In this document: positions 8,520-15,766 of the stretch, in pieces
How positions within the stretch are numbered: the first letter of the stretch is position 1
Layout: every line of letters begins with the position of its first letter
NCBI GenBank assembly: GCA_027313505.1
Contig: DAHVDN010000001.1
Coordinates: forward strand, 1 to 43,365
DNA from: Candidatus Dormiibacterota bacterium
Lineage (GTDB): Bacteria > Chloroflexota > Dormibacteria > Aeolococcales > Bog-877
DNA: 43,365 nt
Reading direction: 5' to 3'
Position numbers and translations under genes: made by a program
The notes under the pieces: model-generated
What the model saw: only the letters and a program-made list of their open reading frames with translations
Databases searched by the model: none
What the model was told of the DNA's origin: nothing

Positions 8520-9292
8520 GGGTGCCTCCTCCTGCCGGATCGCTCCGGGGCGTCTTCGGTCTTCGGATCTGGTTCAACGGAAGAGGTTCGGGCCGTTCCG
8601 GGTCTGACGGTCTCCGGAATGTCGATCCGGTCGTGTTGTAGCAGCGCCAGAGGGGTCGATGTCCTGGCCTCGATCCCGTCAGACTCTGCAGCCATCAGTC
8701 CGAGCCATTCCGGGCTGACGTCCAACTCCCCGCTGCGGATGCTCTCGATGGCCGACCCCACCCACGAGGCCTCTGCCTCCATCTGAGCCAGCCGGTACTC
8801 GCCTTCAAGCAGAAACAGCCGTGGCAGACGGGTGCGCTCCATCAGGACCCGGCTCGACGCCTTGGCCTGTGCGATCGCACCCTCAAGGGCTGCCAGTCGC
8901 ATGCCGAGAGCCAGGACCGCCTCCTCTTCTGAGAGGTGTCCGAGGCGCGAGACTCCTGACATGAACAGCCGTGATCCCAGCCCCGGGTTTACAAGGATGT
9001 CGAAAAGGGTGTGGTGGAACTCCTCGCGCCCGTCCTCAGTGACTTGGTAGACGGTGCGCTCCGGCCTCCTCCCGTCCCGAATGGTCTCCACAGCGGCGAT
9101 GAGTCCACCGGCCACCAACTTCTCGACGGCGTGGTAGAGGGAGCGGCTGGTGTGACCGGGAGGCTCGTCCTGGTGCCGGTCTCGGAGTAGTCGGGCGATC
9201 TCATACGGGTGGTGGTCCGCCTCGCAGAGGATGCCGAGGACCGCTAGCGCCGCAAGGTCCAGCCTGTCTGACGCTATGGAGAAGAAAGCCAT
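8516..9292 (-). CDS. PadR family transcriptional regulator
   Basis: A 258-residue PadR protein. The winged helix spans residues 10-90 (ALAVLGILCEADHHPYEIARLL, then a SRSLYHAVEKL recognition helix). A Vir_C-like alpha-helical dimer domain follows at about 100-195 with runs of Leu/Glu/Arg, then a roughly 55-residue low-complexity tail. It is first in the operon with the DrrAB-like exporter. A 14-bp perfect palindrome covers its own start codon, so autorepression and induction by the exporter's substrate is the likely scheme. The ATG at 9292 is preceded by -10-like boxes and no Shine-Dalgarno, suggesting a leaderless message. Confidence 0.9.
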   Translation of the reverse strand: MAFFSIASDRLDLAALAVLGILCEADHHPYEIARLLRDRHQDEPPGHTSRSLYHAVEKLVAGGLIAAVETIRDGRRPERTVYQVTEDGREEFHHTLFDILVNPGLGSRLFMSGVSRLGHLSEEEAVLALGMRLAALEGAIAQAKASSRVLMERTRLPRLFLLEGEYRLAQMEAEASWVGSAIESIRSGELDVSPEWLGLMAAESDGIEARTSTPLALLQHDRIDIPETVRPGTARTSSVEPDPKTEDAPERSGRRRHP

Positions 9293-9310
9293 AATGCATT
9301 ATGCACTATA
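9290..9310 (-). promoter_or_regulatory. PadR promoter/operator palindrome over the start codon
   Basis: CATAATGCATTATG at 9290-9303 is a perfect 14-bp palindrome whose last three bases are the padR ATG. TATAGT at 9305-9310 and CATAAT at 9298-9303 are both usable -10 boxes, 12 and 5 bases from the ATG. A bound repressor would block both the promoter and the start codon. Binding is inferred, not shown. Confidence 0.55.
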
Positions 9311-9386
9311 GCAGTAGGTGCCCCTAGCTCGCGACCATCACCGGTGTGTGCCCAGAGCCACCAACGACGGGGCCGAAGGGGAGCTG

Positions 9387-10628
9387 TTAGCCGACCACGG
9401 TGCTGACGGTGCCCGCCAGCTGCCGCAGGTCATCCAAGGTGTGTCGCTCGATGGCCCGGTGAGTGTGGTTCTCGATGTCGCGGATCTTGAGGATCTCGAT
9501 AGGGGTGATGAGGGTCAGCGCCACCCCGTCGCGACCCGCGCGTGCGGTCCTGCCCACCCGGTGGATGTAGTCCTCCGGACTTGCCGGTACGTCGTAGTTG
9601 ATCACGTGGCTGATGTCATCAATGTCGATTCCCCGGGCGGCCACGTCGGTCGCAATCAGGAAGCGGACTTTGGAGCTCCTGAAACGGCTGAGAGCCTTGT
9701 CGCGGTCCTGCTGGGAGAGGTCACCATGAAGCACGGTGACGTCGTAGCCTCGGCCGAGCAGGATCGTATGCAGCATGTCCGCGTTGCGTTTGGTGGCGGT
9801 GAAGATCAGACCGCAGGTGACCCGAGGGCTGTCCAAAAGCAGCGCCAGCGCCTCGACCTTGTCCGCCCAGGAGCACTCGATGCACCATTGGCTGACGGTG
9901 GAGACCAACTCGGTCTGGCCGCTGACGGAGATGGTCTCGGGGTCACGCATGTGACGCTCGACCAAGCGGTGGATCCACCCCGGAACTGTTGCGGAGAAGA
10001 GCAGGGTCTGTCTCTCCTTGGGTGTCTGCTGCAGGATCCGCTCCACGTCTGGGGCGAAACCCATGTCCAGCATCCGGTCGGCCTCGTCCAGCACCGCAAA
10101 CCGAATTGAGCGAAGCGAGAGGTTGCCTCTCTGAAGTAGGTCCAGGATCCGGCCGGGGGTTCCAACCACCACCGCTGGGTGACGTTGGAGGCCATCCAGC
10201 TGCCGGCGGACCGGATCCCCGCCGACCACCGCCAGGATCTCGACGGTGAGCCCTTGGGCCAGCCGCCCAAACTCTAAGGTCACCTGAGCTGCAAGCTCCC
10301 GGGTGGGGCAAAGCACAAGCGCCTGGACGTCAGCCCGACTGGGGTCAAGCTGTTCCAAGACCGGGATGGCGAAGGCGGCGGTCTTGCCCGAGCCGGTCTG
10401 GGCCTGCCCGATGACGTCCCTTCCCGTGAGAGCGGCGGGAATGGTCGTTGACTGGATCGGGGTGGGGCTGGAGTAGCCCACGGTGGCCAGGGTGGCCAGC
10501 ATCGAAGCCGACAGGCCCAGGTCAGAAAAACTGACCAACGGAACGGGTTCCGGCGGGGCGGCTTCCGTGAAAGCCGTTGTGAAGTTGCGCGCCGCTGGCC
10601 GGAAAGGGCGCCTGTGACGAACTGGCAA
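9387..10628 (-). CDS. DEAD-box ATP-dependent RNA helicase
   Basis: A helicase of about 413 residues with every family motif: Q motif (F-SDLGL, then PTPIQ), I AQTGSGKT, Ia PTRELA, Ib TPGR, II DEAD, III SAT, IV LIFTATK, V ATDVAARGID and VI HRVGRTARAG. It unwinds short RNA duplexes using ATP and probably acts in ribosome assembly or RNA decay. The protein stops right after the helicase core, so it lacks the basic or RNA-binding tails of CsdA/DeaD-type enzymes. A TTG at 10637 is possible, but it overlaps a TATATT box; TTG 10628 lies seven bases after that box and fits a leaderless start. The true start could also lie further downstream, at about 10540. Confidence 0.92.
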   Translation of the reverse strand: MPVRHRRPFRPAARNFTTAFTEAAPPEPVPLVSFSDLGLSASMLATLATVGYSSPTPIQSTTIPAALTGRDVIGQAQTGSGKTAAFAIPVLEQLDPSRADVQALVLCPTRELAAQVTLEFGRLAQGLTVEILAVVGGDPVRRQLDGLQRHPAVVVGTPGRILDLLQRGNLSLRSIRFAVLDEADRMLDMGFAPDVERILQQTPKERQTLLFSATVPGWIHRLVERHMRDPETISVSGQTELVSTVSQWCIECSWADKVEALALLLDSPRVTCGLIFTATKRNADMLHTILLGRGYDVTVLHGDLSQQDRDKALSRFRSSKVRFLIATDVAARGIDIDDISHVINYDVPASPEDYIHRVGRTARAGRDGVALTLITPIEILKIRDIENHTHRAIERHTLDDLRQLAGTVSTVVG

Positions 10629-10635
10629 GGATCTC

Positions 10636-10641
10636 AATATA
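10636..10641 (-). promoter_or_regulatory. Putative -10 box of the DEAD-box helicase gene
   Basis: TATATT on the minus strand, then seven bases, then TTG at 10628. This is the same geometry as at the arsA-like and yhaO-like genes. Confidence 0.4.
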
Positions 10642-10880
10642 CGGGAATTTGCTCGAGCATGGTCTGGTGGATCGGGCAGGAGCTCTTTGAGCTCACCATT
10701 TTTCGGCTCGACCCTGAGCTTTTGGAAGTCCGTTTCCCCGGATGGCTGGAAGCGCTCCGGGTGTCGACCCTAATCGAGCACAGACCGTTGCGGCCCGGAG
10801 ATCGGCGACAATCAGTCGATCGTGCACATCAGCATTTTTGTCGGCGGTCGACTCGGGGAACCGCCCGCAATTGTCCAGCG
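10642..10880 (+). promoter_or_regulatory. Divergent intergenic region with hairpin and T-run
   Basis: A 239-bp stretch between the helicase gene and the HAD gene. At 10680-10694 two GAGCTC copies separated by TTT form a six-bp hairpin, followed after four bases by TTTTT (10699-10703). On the plus strand this looks like a weak intrinsic terminator, which could stop antisense transcription or attenuate the HAD-ychF operon. The reading frame of the HAD gene stays open through this stretch, but its translation has no HAD-like features. Confidence 0.35.
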
Positions 10881-11714
10881 GTGAAGCCCCGGCTGCTGGT
10901 CTCCGACCTTGACGGTACGCTCCTGGACCGCCGGTTGGAGCTCGACCCCAGAGACATAGAGGCTGCGAGAAGGGCGCAGGCGGTCGGTACCCCAATGGCA
11001 ATTGCCACAGGCCGCATGTATCGATCTGGGCTGCCATACGCCCAGCAGCTGGAGACCAGGCTGCCGCTCATCTGCTACCAGGGTGCGCTGATCCAGGAAC
11101 TTCCCCAGGGAGCCGTTGCGGGTGCAGTCATGCTCCGCCGCGAGGTCACCTCCGAAGTCTCCCTGCCCGTGCTGGAGCTTGCCCGCGAGCGGGGCTACGC
11201 GGTGAACGTGTATCAGGACGACGAGCTGCTGGTCGACGCGGTGACCGCCGACGTTGACTACTACACCAGTGTGGCCCAGGTCACCCCGGTGGTCGCCAAG
11301 GATCCTCCTTTGGAGGAGCGCTTGCTTCGCGGCACAACCAAGCTGACCGTGGTGGTGGCGGACCCGGCCAGATTCCCCAAACTGATGTCGGAGATGTCGG
11401 AGCTGGTTGGGCATCTGGCCGAGGTGACCAGCTCCCTGGTCGGCTTTTGCGAGATCACGGCAAAGGACGTCAACAAGGGGGCGGCTGTCCTCTGGCTGTG
11501 TCAGCATCTGGCCATCGACCCCGAGGAGGTGGTTGCGGTGGGGGATGCTCCAAATGACCTCCCGATGCTCCAAGTGGTGGGCCACCCGGTGGCGGTGGAG
11601 GGTGCCAGCAGGGCCGTTCTGGAGGTGGCAGAGTGGGTCACCTCCGGCCCCGGGCAAGGAGGACTGGCATCTGTCGTAAGCCACTATCAGCTGGACCGCG
11701 CCGATGTCGGCTGA
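10881..11714 (+). CDS. HAD superfamily hydrolase, Cof type
   Basis: A 277-residue Cof-like (HAD IIB) phosphatase. Motif I is DLDGTLLD near residue 9 (nucleophile Asp plus acid/base Asp), motif II is ATGRM near 43, motif III includes the KDVNKGAAV Lys near 197, and motif IV is VGDAPNDLPM near 220. A cap domain lies between motifs II and III. These enzymes dephosphorylate sugar phosphates, nucleotides or cofactor intermediates such as flavin or pyridoxal phosphates; the substrate is not predictable. I chose GTG 10881 because it begins the HAD fold directly; the open frame extends upstream to 10614 with unrelated sequence. The ychF gene follows after nine bases. Confidence 0.88.
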   Translation: MKPRLLVSDLDGTLLDRRLELDPRDIEAARRAQAVGTPMAIATGRMYRSGLPYAQQLETRLPLICYQGALIQELPQGAVAGAVMLRREVTSEVSLPVLELARERGYAVNVYQDDELLVDAVTADVDYYTSVAQVTPVVAKDPPLEERLLRGTTKLTVVVADPARFPKLMSEMSELVGHLAEVTSSLVGFCEITAKDVNKGAAVLWLCQHLAIDPEEVVAVGDAPNDLPMLQVVGHPVAVEGASRAVLEVAEWVTSGPGQGGLASVVSHYQLDRADVG

Positions 11715-11723
11715 GCCAGGGGT

Positions 11724-12830
11724 ATGAGCCTTTCGGTCGGCATCGTTGGCCTTCCGAACGCCGGGAAGTCGACCCTCTTCAACGCTCTCACCAAGGCCCA
11801 CGCGGCGGTCGGCGCCTTTCCGTTCACCACGATCGAGCCCAACACTGGAGTGGTTCCAGTCCCCGATCCGCGCCTCCATCAGCTGGCGGAGCTCTTCCAC
11901 CCTCCAAAGGTCATTCCAGCGACCGTCACCTTCACCGACATCGCGGGGCTGGTGCGGGGGGCGAGCCAGGGGGAGGGGCTGGGCAACCAGTTTCTCGGGC
12001 ACGTCCGTGCGGCCGACGCGATCGCCTTCGTTCTTAGGGCCTTTTCGGCCTCTGAGGTGGGCCACGTCGAAGGTCAGGTCGACCCCACCCGAGACCTTGA
12101 GATCCTGGAGCTCGAGCTGGCCCTAGCGGACCTCGGGGCACTCGACCGGCGGCTTGATCGCGCTGGCCGGACAGCTCGTGCTGGGGCCGGGGCCAAGGAG
12201 GCCCAGATGGAAGCGGGAGCGCTCGCCCGGGTCCGAGCGGCCCTGGACCAGGGAATCCCCGCCAGAGCGGTGCAGCTTGCCAAGGATGAGGAGCCGTTCG
12301 TGCGCGACTGCCAACTCCTGACCGCTAAGCCCGTCATTTACGTCGCCAACGTGGATGAGGATGAGCTGGGGCGAGACCCCGAGGCCGGGCCGGCTGCCCC
12401 GATCCTGGCTCGCGCTCAGCAGGAGGGGGCGGACTTTGTCGCCGTCTCCGCCAAATTGGAGGCGGAGCTCAGTGAGTTGGAACCATCTGAGGCTGCCGAG
12501 TTTCTCTTAGGGATGGGGCTGGACGAAGCCGGACTCCCTCGTTTGAGTCGGGCCGGCTACCACGCTCTTCGGTTGCTGACCTTCTTCACCGCGGGAGACA
12601 AGGAGGTCCGGGCCTGGACCGTCCGCCAGGGGGCGACCGCGGTTGACGCCGCAGGGGCCATCCACACCGACTTCGCCAGGGGTTTCATCCGGGCCGAGGT
12701 GTGCAACTGGGCGGAGTTGGTCGCCGCAGGCGGCTATCCAGGAGTCAGGGAGCGAGGGCAGCGACGCCTCGAGGGGAAGGAGTACCTGACCAAGGACGGT
12801 GACGTGATGCACTTCCTCTTCAACGTGTGA
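11724..12830 (+). CDS. ychF: Redox-responsive ATPase/GTPase YchF (Obg family)
   Basis: A 368-residue YchF/Ola1 protein. G1 is GLPNAGKST at residues 9-17, switch I contains PFTTIEPN, G3 is DIAGLVRGAS, and the specificity position reads YVANVDEDE, the YchF form (NxxE) associated with ATP preference. SAK follows as G5. A helical insertion occupies about 130-200, and the C-terminal TGS domain (about 280-368) ends EGKEYLTKDGDVMHFLFNV, which matches the family closely. It binds ribosomes and is linked to stress and redox responses. ATG start with CCAGGGG upstream, nine bases after the HAD gene; the two are likely co-transcribed. Confidence 0.96.
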   Translation: MSLSVGIVGLPNAGKSTLFNALTKAHAAVGAFPFTTIEPNTGVVPVPDPRLHQLAELFHPPKVIPATVTFTDIAGLVRGASQGEGLGNQFLGHVRAADAIAFVLRAFSASEVGHVEGQVDPTRDLEILELELALADLGALDRRLDRAGRTARAGAGAKEAQMEAGALARVRAALDQGIPARAVQLAKDEEPFVRDCQLLTAKPVIYVANVDEDELGRDPEAGPAAPILARAQQEGADFVAVSAKLEAELSELEPSEAAEFLLGMGLDEAGLPRLSRAGYHALRLLTFFTAGDKEVRAWTVRQGATAVDAAGAIHTDFARGFIRAEVCNWAELVAAGGYPGVRERGQRRLEGKEYLTKDGDVMHFLFNV

Positions 12831-13357
12831 GTGGTGATCGGCAGTAGGCGGCGCCTCCGGCGGTGGAGCGGCCGGAATTGCAACTCACGCCCGGAAGGGG
12901 CCACATGGACATGAGCGAGCCGTGGGGAAGGACCGAACCGACCATGAGCTGGACGGGAAAACAATTGGGTTCCCATCCCGCAGCGCCTGACCTCATGAGG
13001 GGACTGGTCGCCGCCCTATCTGCCGCTACAACCGGGCGGAGGCGCCGGGATGCGCCCTCTTGGCCAGACGTGGTCCACAGGACATTTCGCGTCCGGTCTA
13101 ATGCCTGGTGTCGGCGGCTGTGGCTGCAGTAGCCGCCAAGGCCGATGGCCTGGGTCGCTTGGGCGAGCGGCCCTGGCCTAAGGGCGGATGGAGGCCACCT
13201 CAGACCGATCTTGAGTAGCGCTCTGCTGAGACCCTGGTCTGGTCATCCCTCCTGGCTTTGAGGAATCGACCGCCCCACTCCGACCCCCGTTTCGGGCCCC
13301 TCTGCCCGACACCGCCCCTGGAGGGCCCAAACTTTTCGAGGGCCGCGAAGAACGGTC
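12831..13357. other. Long intergenic region, no recognised gene
   Basis: 527 bp between the ends of ychF (plus) and the NfeD-like gene (minus). I find no tRNA, RNase P RNA, tmRNA or SRP RNA signature. A short plus-strand ORF at 12863-13132 has no conserved look and I do not call it. Hairpins occur at 13292-13309 (TCGGGC/GCCCGA) and at 13356-13372 (TCTCAGG/CCTGAGA). The second overlaps the NfeD-like stop codon and may be a transcript end. Confidence 0.5.
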
Positions 13358-13567
13358 TCAGGTGGCCTGAGATGGGGCCACGATGAGGTGGCCCTGGTCG
13401 ACGTCCACGATCAACACCACAGTTCCAGCCGCGATCGGATCTCCGTAGGCGGACAGAGCCGGCCAGTCCTCTCCGCGCACGTGGACAGCCCCCATGTGGA
13501 TGCGCCCTGGGATTGGGGTGCTCACCGTACCCTCTTCGCCGGCCAACGCCTCGATCCCGTTTCGCAC
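13358..13567 (-). CDS. Stand-alone NfeD C-terminal OB-fold domain (possible remnant)
   Basis: A 69-residue protein that resembles only the C-terminal OB-fold of NfeD. It shows the typical order of a GxxGTVSTPI turn, a VHVRGEDWPALS strand pair, then GTVVLIVDVDQGHLIVAP. NfeD proteins partner with SPFH/stomatin proteins, and the gene lies 85 bp downstream of one, which strengthens the call. The membrane and protease parts normally in front are missing. The reading frame runs back to a stop near 13638 without another ATG, GTG or TTG, so it cannot be extended far. GTG 13567 is the only start and has no good ribosome site. It may be a truncated gene or a minimal soluble form. Confidence 0.6.
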   Translation of the reverse strand: MRNGIEALAGEEGTVSTPIPGRIHMGAVHVRGEDWPALSAYGDPIAAGTVVLIVDVDQGHLIVAPSQAT

Positions 13568-13652
13568 TGCCGACTCAGGCCGAGCTCGCGATGTCGTCGA
13601 GTTGACGAGATGACCTCCGTCGGGTGTGCCTGGACCTCACCGCGGCACCGTG

Positions 13653-14690
13653 CTAGGAGGGCTTGCCTTCGCCGTCGCCGCGCTTCGGTCGCGCAGGCCC
13701 ACCTCCGACGATCGCGGTCTTCCCGTTGCCCGCGGCCGACCCATCGACCGGGCCCAAAGGGGCGCCCATGGTGCTGACGAGAGCCTGAGCCGCGCCCATC
13801 AGGCCGGCAAAATCAGCGGGCACAATCAGCTTGGAGTTGGGGCTGTCGGCGAGCTTTGCCAGGTTTTTGAGCTGCCAGAAGGCGAGAACGTCAGGGCTCG
13901 CCTTGCCCTCGTGGATGGCCTTGAACACCGAGTCGATGGCCGCGGACTCGCCCAGCGCCTCCAACTTCTGACTCTCCTTGTTGCCTTCGGCTTCAAGGAT
14001 CTGTGCCTGCTTCTTGGCCTCGGCTGCAAGCACGGTAGCCTGCTTCTGCGCCGTGGCGCGGGTGATATTGGCCTGCGCCTCGCCCTCGGCCTGGTTGATC
14101 GCGGCCTGCTTGTCCCCCTCCGACTTCAGGATGACCGACCGCTTGTGCTGGTCCGCCTCCTTCTGCTCCTCCATCGCCCGCAGGATGTTCTGAGGCGGCA
14201 GGATGTCCAGCACCTCGATCCGGTTGACCCGAACGCCCCACTTCTCCGTGGCCTCTGCGATGTGCTCACTGAGCAAGGTGTTGATCCGCTGGCGCTCGGA
14301 GAGAGCCTCGTCCAGGCTCATGGTGCCGAAAACAGCTCGCAGCGCAGTCCTACCGATCTGGTCGATGGCAACCAGGTAGTCCTGGACCTCGAACAGTGCC
14401 CGGTTGACATCGACCACCTGGTGGAAGATGGTCGCGCTCACCCCGACGGCCACATTGTCCTTGGTGATGACATCTTGCTTATCGCCCCGCCGGGGGACCT
14501 CGCGCATGTCAACTCTGGTCATGCTGTCCACGATCGGGATTAGGAAGACCAGTCCAGGGTTGTGGGTCGCATGAAAGCGCCCCAACCGCTTGATCACGCC
14601 CTTCTGCCCCTGCTGCACCACCCGCACTGTGGCTCTGAGCAGTAGGGCCACAAGCACCACTACAACGATCAGGGCTATTAGGGCACCCAT
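13653..14690 (-). CDS. SPFH/Band-7 (stomatin-like) membrane protein
   Basis: A 345-residue protein. One N-terminal membrane segment (residues 2-22) is followed by an SPFH domain (about 25-200; VVQQGQKGVIKRLGRF, then RVDMREVPRRG and ALSERQRINTLLSE). An Ala/Glu/Gln-rich coiled coil (about 205-265) and a Gly/Pro-rich tail complete it. Stomatins form large rings on membranes and regulate proteases or membrane domains, usually with an NfeD partner; an NfeD-like fragment lies just downstream. The start is ATG 14690, seven bases after a TAACGT -10 box. The frame is open up to 15533, but that extra sequence is unlike SPFH proteins and overlaps the next gene on the other strand. Confidence 0.92.
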   Translation of the reverse strand: MGALIALIVVVVLVALLLRATVRVVQQGQKGVIKRLGRFHATHNPGLVFLIPIVDSMTRVDMREVPRRGDKQDVITKDNVAVGVSATIFHQVVDVNRALFEVQDYLVAIDQIGRTALRAVFGTMSLDEALSERQRINTLLSEHIAEATEKWGVRVNRIEVLDILPPQNILRAMEEQKEADQHKRSVILKSEGDKQAAINQAEGEAQANITRATAQKQATVLAAEAKKQAQILEAEGNKESQKLEALGESAAIDSVFKAIHEGKASPDVLAFWQLKNLAKLADSPNSKLIVPADFAGLMGAAQALVSTMGAPLGPVDGSAAGNGKTAIVGGGPARPKRGDGEGKPS

Positions 14691-14697
14691 ACCCCGC

Positions 14698-14732
14698 ACG
14701 TTAGCAGAACCTTCACGGGATCGAACGTTCGA
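14698..14732 (-). promoter_or_regulatory. Promoter/operator of the SPFH gene
   Basis: TAACGT (14698-14703) sits seven bases before the SPFH ATG and serves as a -10 box. Seventeen bases upstream of it lies a perfect 12-bp palindrome, TCGAACGTTCGA (14721-14732), covering the -35 position. It resembles half-sites of the Gram-positive LexA box (GAAC-N4-GTTC) but lacks the four-base spacer, so LexA control is not supported. Another repressor or activator is possible. Confidence 0.4.
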
Positions 14733-15247
14733 GCGTGCCCTAGCGAGGGCGGGAGCTATGCGTCTGGGTCCCGGCCCCGACTCGGGGAGATCGACTTGGA
14801 GTTCGGAATGGAACTGCAGAACATCTGCTGACGACCTCTTCCACCGCCTTCGACCCGGTGCCAGAGTTGCCCGGGGTACCGGAAAGCTAGCCCGGCGGCG
14901 CGGTGATTTCCTGGTGGACGCACGTTCCCGTCTGACGAAGATCTTCTCCGCCGCGGTGGCCCACCTGGAAGCGCTCTGGGGAGCAGAACTGAAGAAATTG
15001 TCACAGCACCCTTGCGCTATCCCACATTGTGTGGTTGAATTGCCTGCGGGCACAAGATGTGGCCCCACACGCATCGCCCACGCAGGCAGTGGGCGCTGGC
15101 AATACCTCGTTCCCCTCCTTCTTGCAACTGACCCCCTCCCGCCGGCGCTCGCTGCCTGCACCGTCAATCCGCTCCCACACTGTGGACTTTGGGTAAACTT
15201 GCGCCGCCCACCACTTTCCCCTTTGGGGTTGTTCAGCGGAGCCAAAA
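14733..15247 (+). promoter_or_regulatory. Intergenic region upstream of the tail-anchored protein gene
   Basis: 515 bp with no gene I can support. Two similar inverted repeats, CCACA-TTG-TGTGG (15022-15034) and CCACA-C-TGTGG (15175-15185), lie 140 bp apart. The second is eight bases upstream of TAAACT (15194-15199), a possible -10 box for the gene starting at 15248. This makes the repeats candidate operators. A plus-strand open frame across this region overlaps the next gene and looks non-coding. Confidence 0.35.
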
Positions 15248-15721
15248 TTGGCCAGACGTACGAAGCGTCGAGCGACGCCGCCCCGTAAGCGCCCCGCCGC
15301 GCAGCCGGCGGGAGGACCCCCCGCCTCGGAGGCGCCAGCGGTTCCTGCCGCCGCCCAGTCGGCTGACGAACCGGCGTCTGTGGTGGAGTCGGCTCCGTCC
15401 TCGCCGCCAGCTCCCGCGCCATCGACGCTGCCCCGGCGGCAGCGGCCGGCCGCAACTCCGGCGCCCAAGCAGCTGGTTCCTCCCTCGTCCCCTGAGCCGA
15501 TAGCGCAGACGGCCTCGGAGTCGCTGCTCCCACGCCGCACGAAGGTTGCGGGCCGGGCCGAGCTCAGGCGCCGCCAGGAGGCGAACCTAGAGCCACTGGA
15601 TGACAGCCCTGCCGTGCCTCTCGACCGGACTCCATACCTGCCCATGGACGTGCGCCGCGTCGCCCTGGTCTCCACTGCGATGCTGGCGCTGGTGATCGCC
15701 GGGTTGATCTTCATCCACTGA
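15248..15721 (+). CDS. Predicted tail-anchored membrane protein, Pro/Ala-rich
   Basis: I recognise no family. The 157-residue protein has a very basic start (ARRTKRRATPPRKR), a long Pro/Ala/Ser-rich and probably disordered region to about residue 95, an Arg-rich patch near 95-107, and a single hydrophobic segment at residues 138-156. Only one residue (His) follows that segment, and there is no signal peptide, so the architecture is that of a C-tail-anchored protein with a cytoplasmic body. The TTG start has a good GGAG ribosome site (GCGGAG, six bases upstream). The ArsA/Get3-like ATPase gene begins 45 bp downstream, and Get3 proteins carry tail-anchored clients. That link is inference. Confidence 0.7.
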   Translation: MARRTKRRATPPRKRPAAQPAGGPPASEAPAVPAAAQSADEPASVVESAPSSPPAPAPSTLPRRQRPAATPAPKQLVPPSSPEPIAQTASESLLPRRTKVAGRAELRRRQEANLEPLDDSPAVPLDRTPYLPMDVRRVALVSTAMLALVIAGLIFIH

Positions 15722-15753
15722 TCCCGAGCTGGGACCCGGTTTCCAGGGCACCC

Positions 15754-15759
15754 TATACT
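15754..15759 (+). promoter_or_regulatory. Putative -10 box of the arsA/get3-like gene
   Basis: TATACT followed by exactly seven bases and then ATG 15767, with no Shine-Dalgarno sequence. This is the clearest leaderless-type promoter in the window. It gives the ATPase gene a start of its own, separate from the tail-anchored protein gene. Confidence 0.55.
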
Positions 15760-15766
15760 CGCGGAC

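Noticed and set aside
7488-8786. 432-aa plus-strand ORF across the DrrAB-like genes.
   Set aside because: Shadow of the intact minus-strand ABC ATPase, which has all its motifs.
10614-10880. N-terminal extension of the HAD gene.
   Set aside because: Open frame only. The translation has no HAD character, and the fold begins at GTG 10881.
12863-13132. 89-aa plus-strand ORF after ychF.
   Set aside because: No recognisable family, no convincing ribosome site, low-complexity Arg-rich end. It could be real but is not supported.
14721-14732. LexA (SOS) box at the SPFH promoter.
   Set aside because: The LexA box of Gram-positives needs four bases between GAAC and GTTC. Here there are none.
14590-15288. 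232-aa plus-strand ORF upstream of the tail-anchored protein gene.
   Set aside because: It is antisense to the SPFH start and overlaps the following gene. One stretch near 14920-15000 looks helical, but there is not enough to call a gene.
14690-15533. Long N-terminal extension of the SPFH gene (626-residue frame).
   Set aside because: The extra part is Arg/Ala/Pro-rich, unlike any SPFH protein, and covers the opposite-strand tail-anchored protein gene. ATG 14690 gives the normal length with a -10 box.
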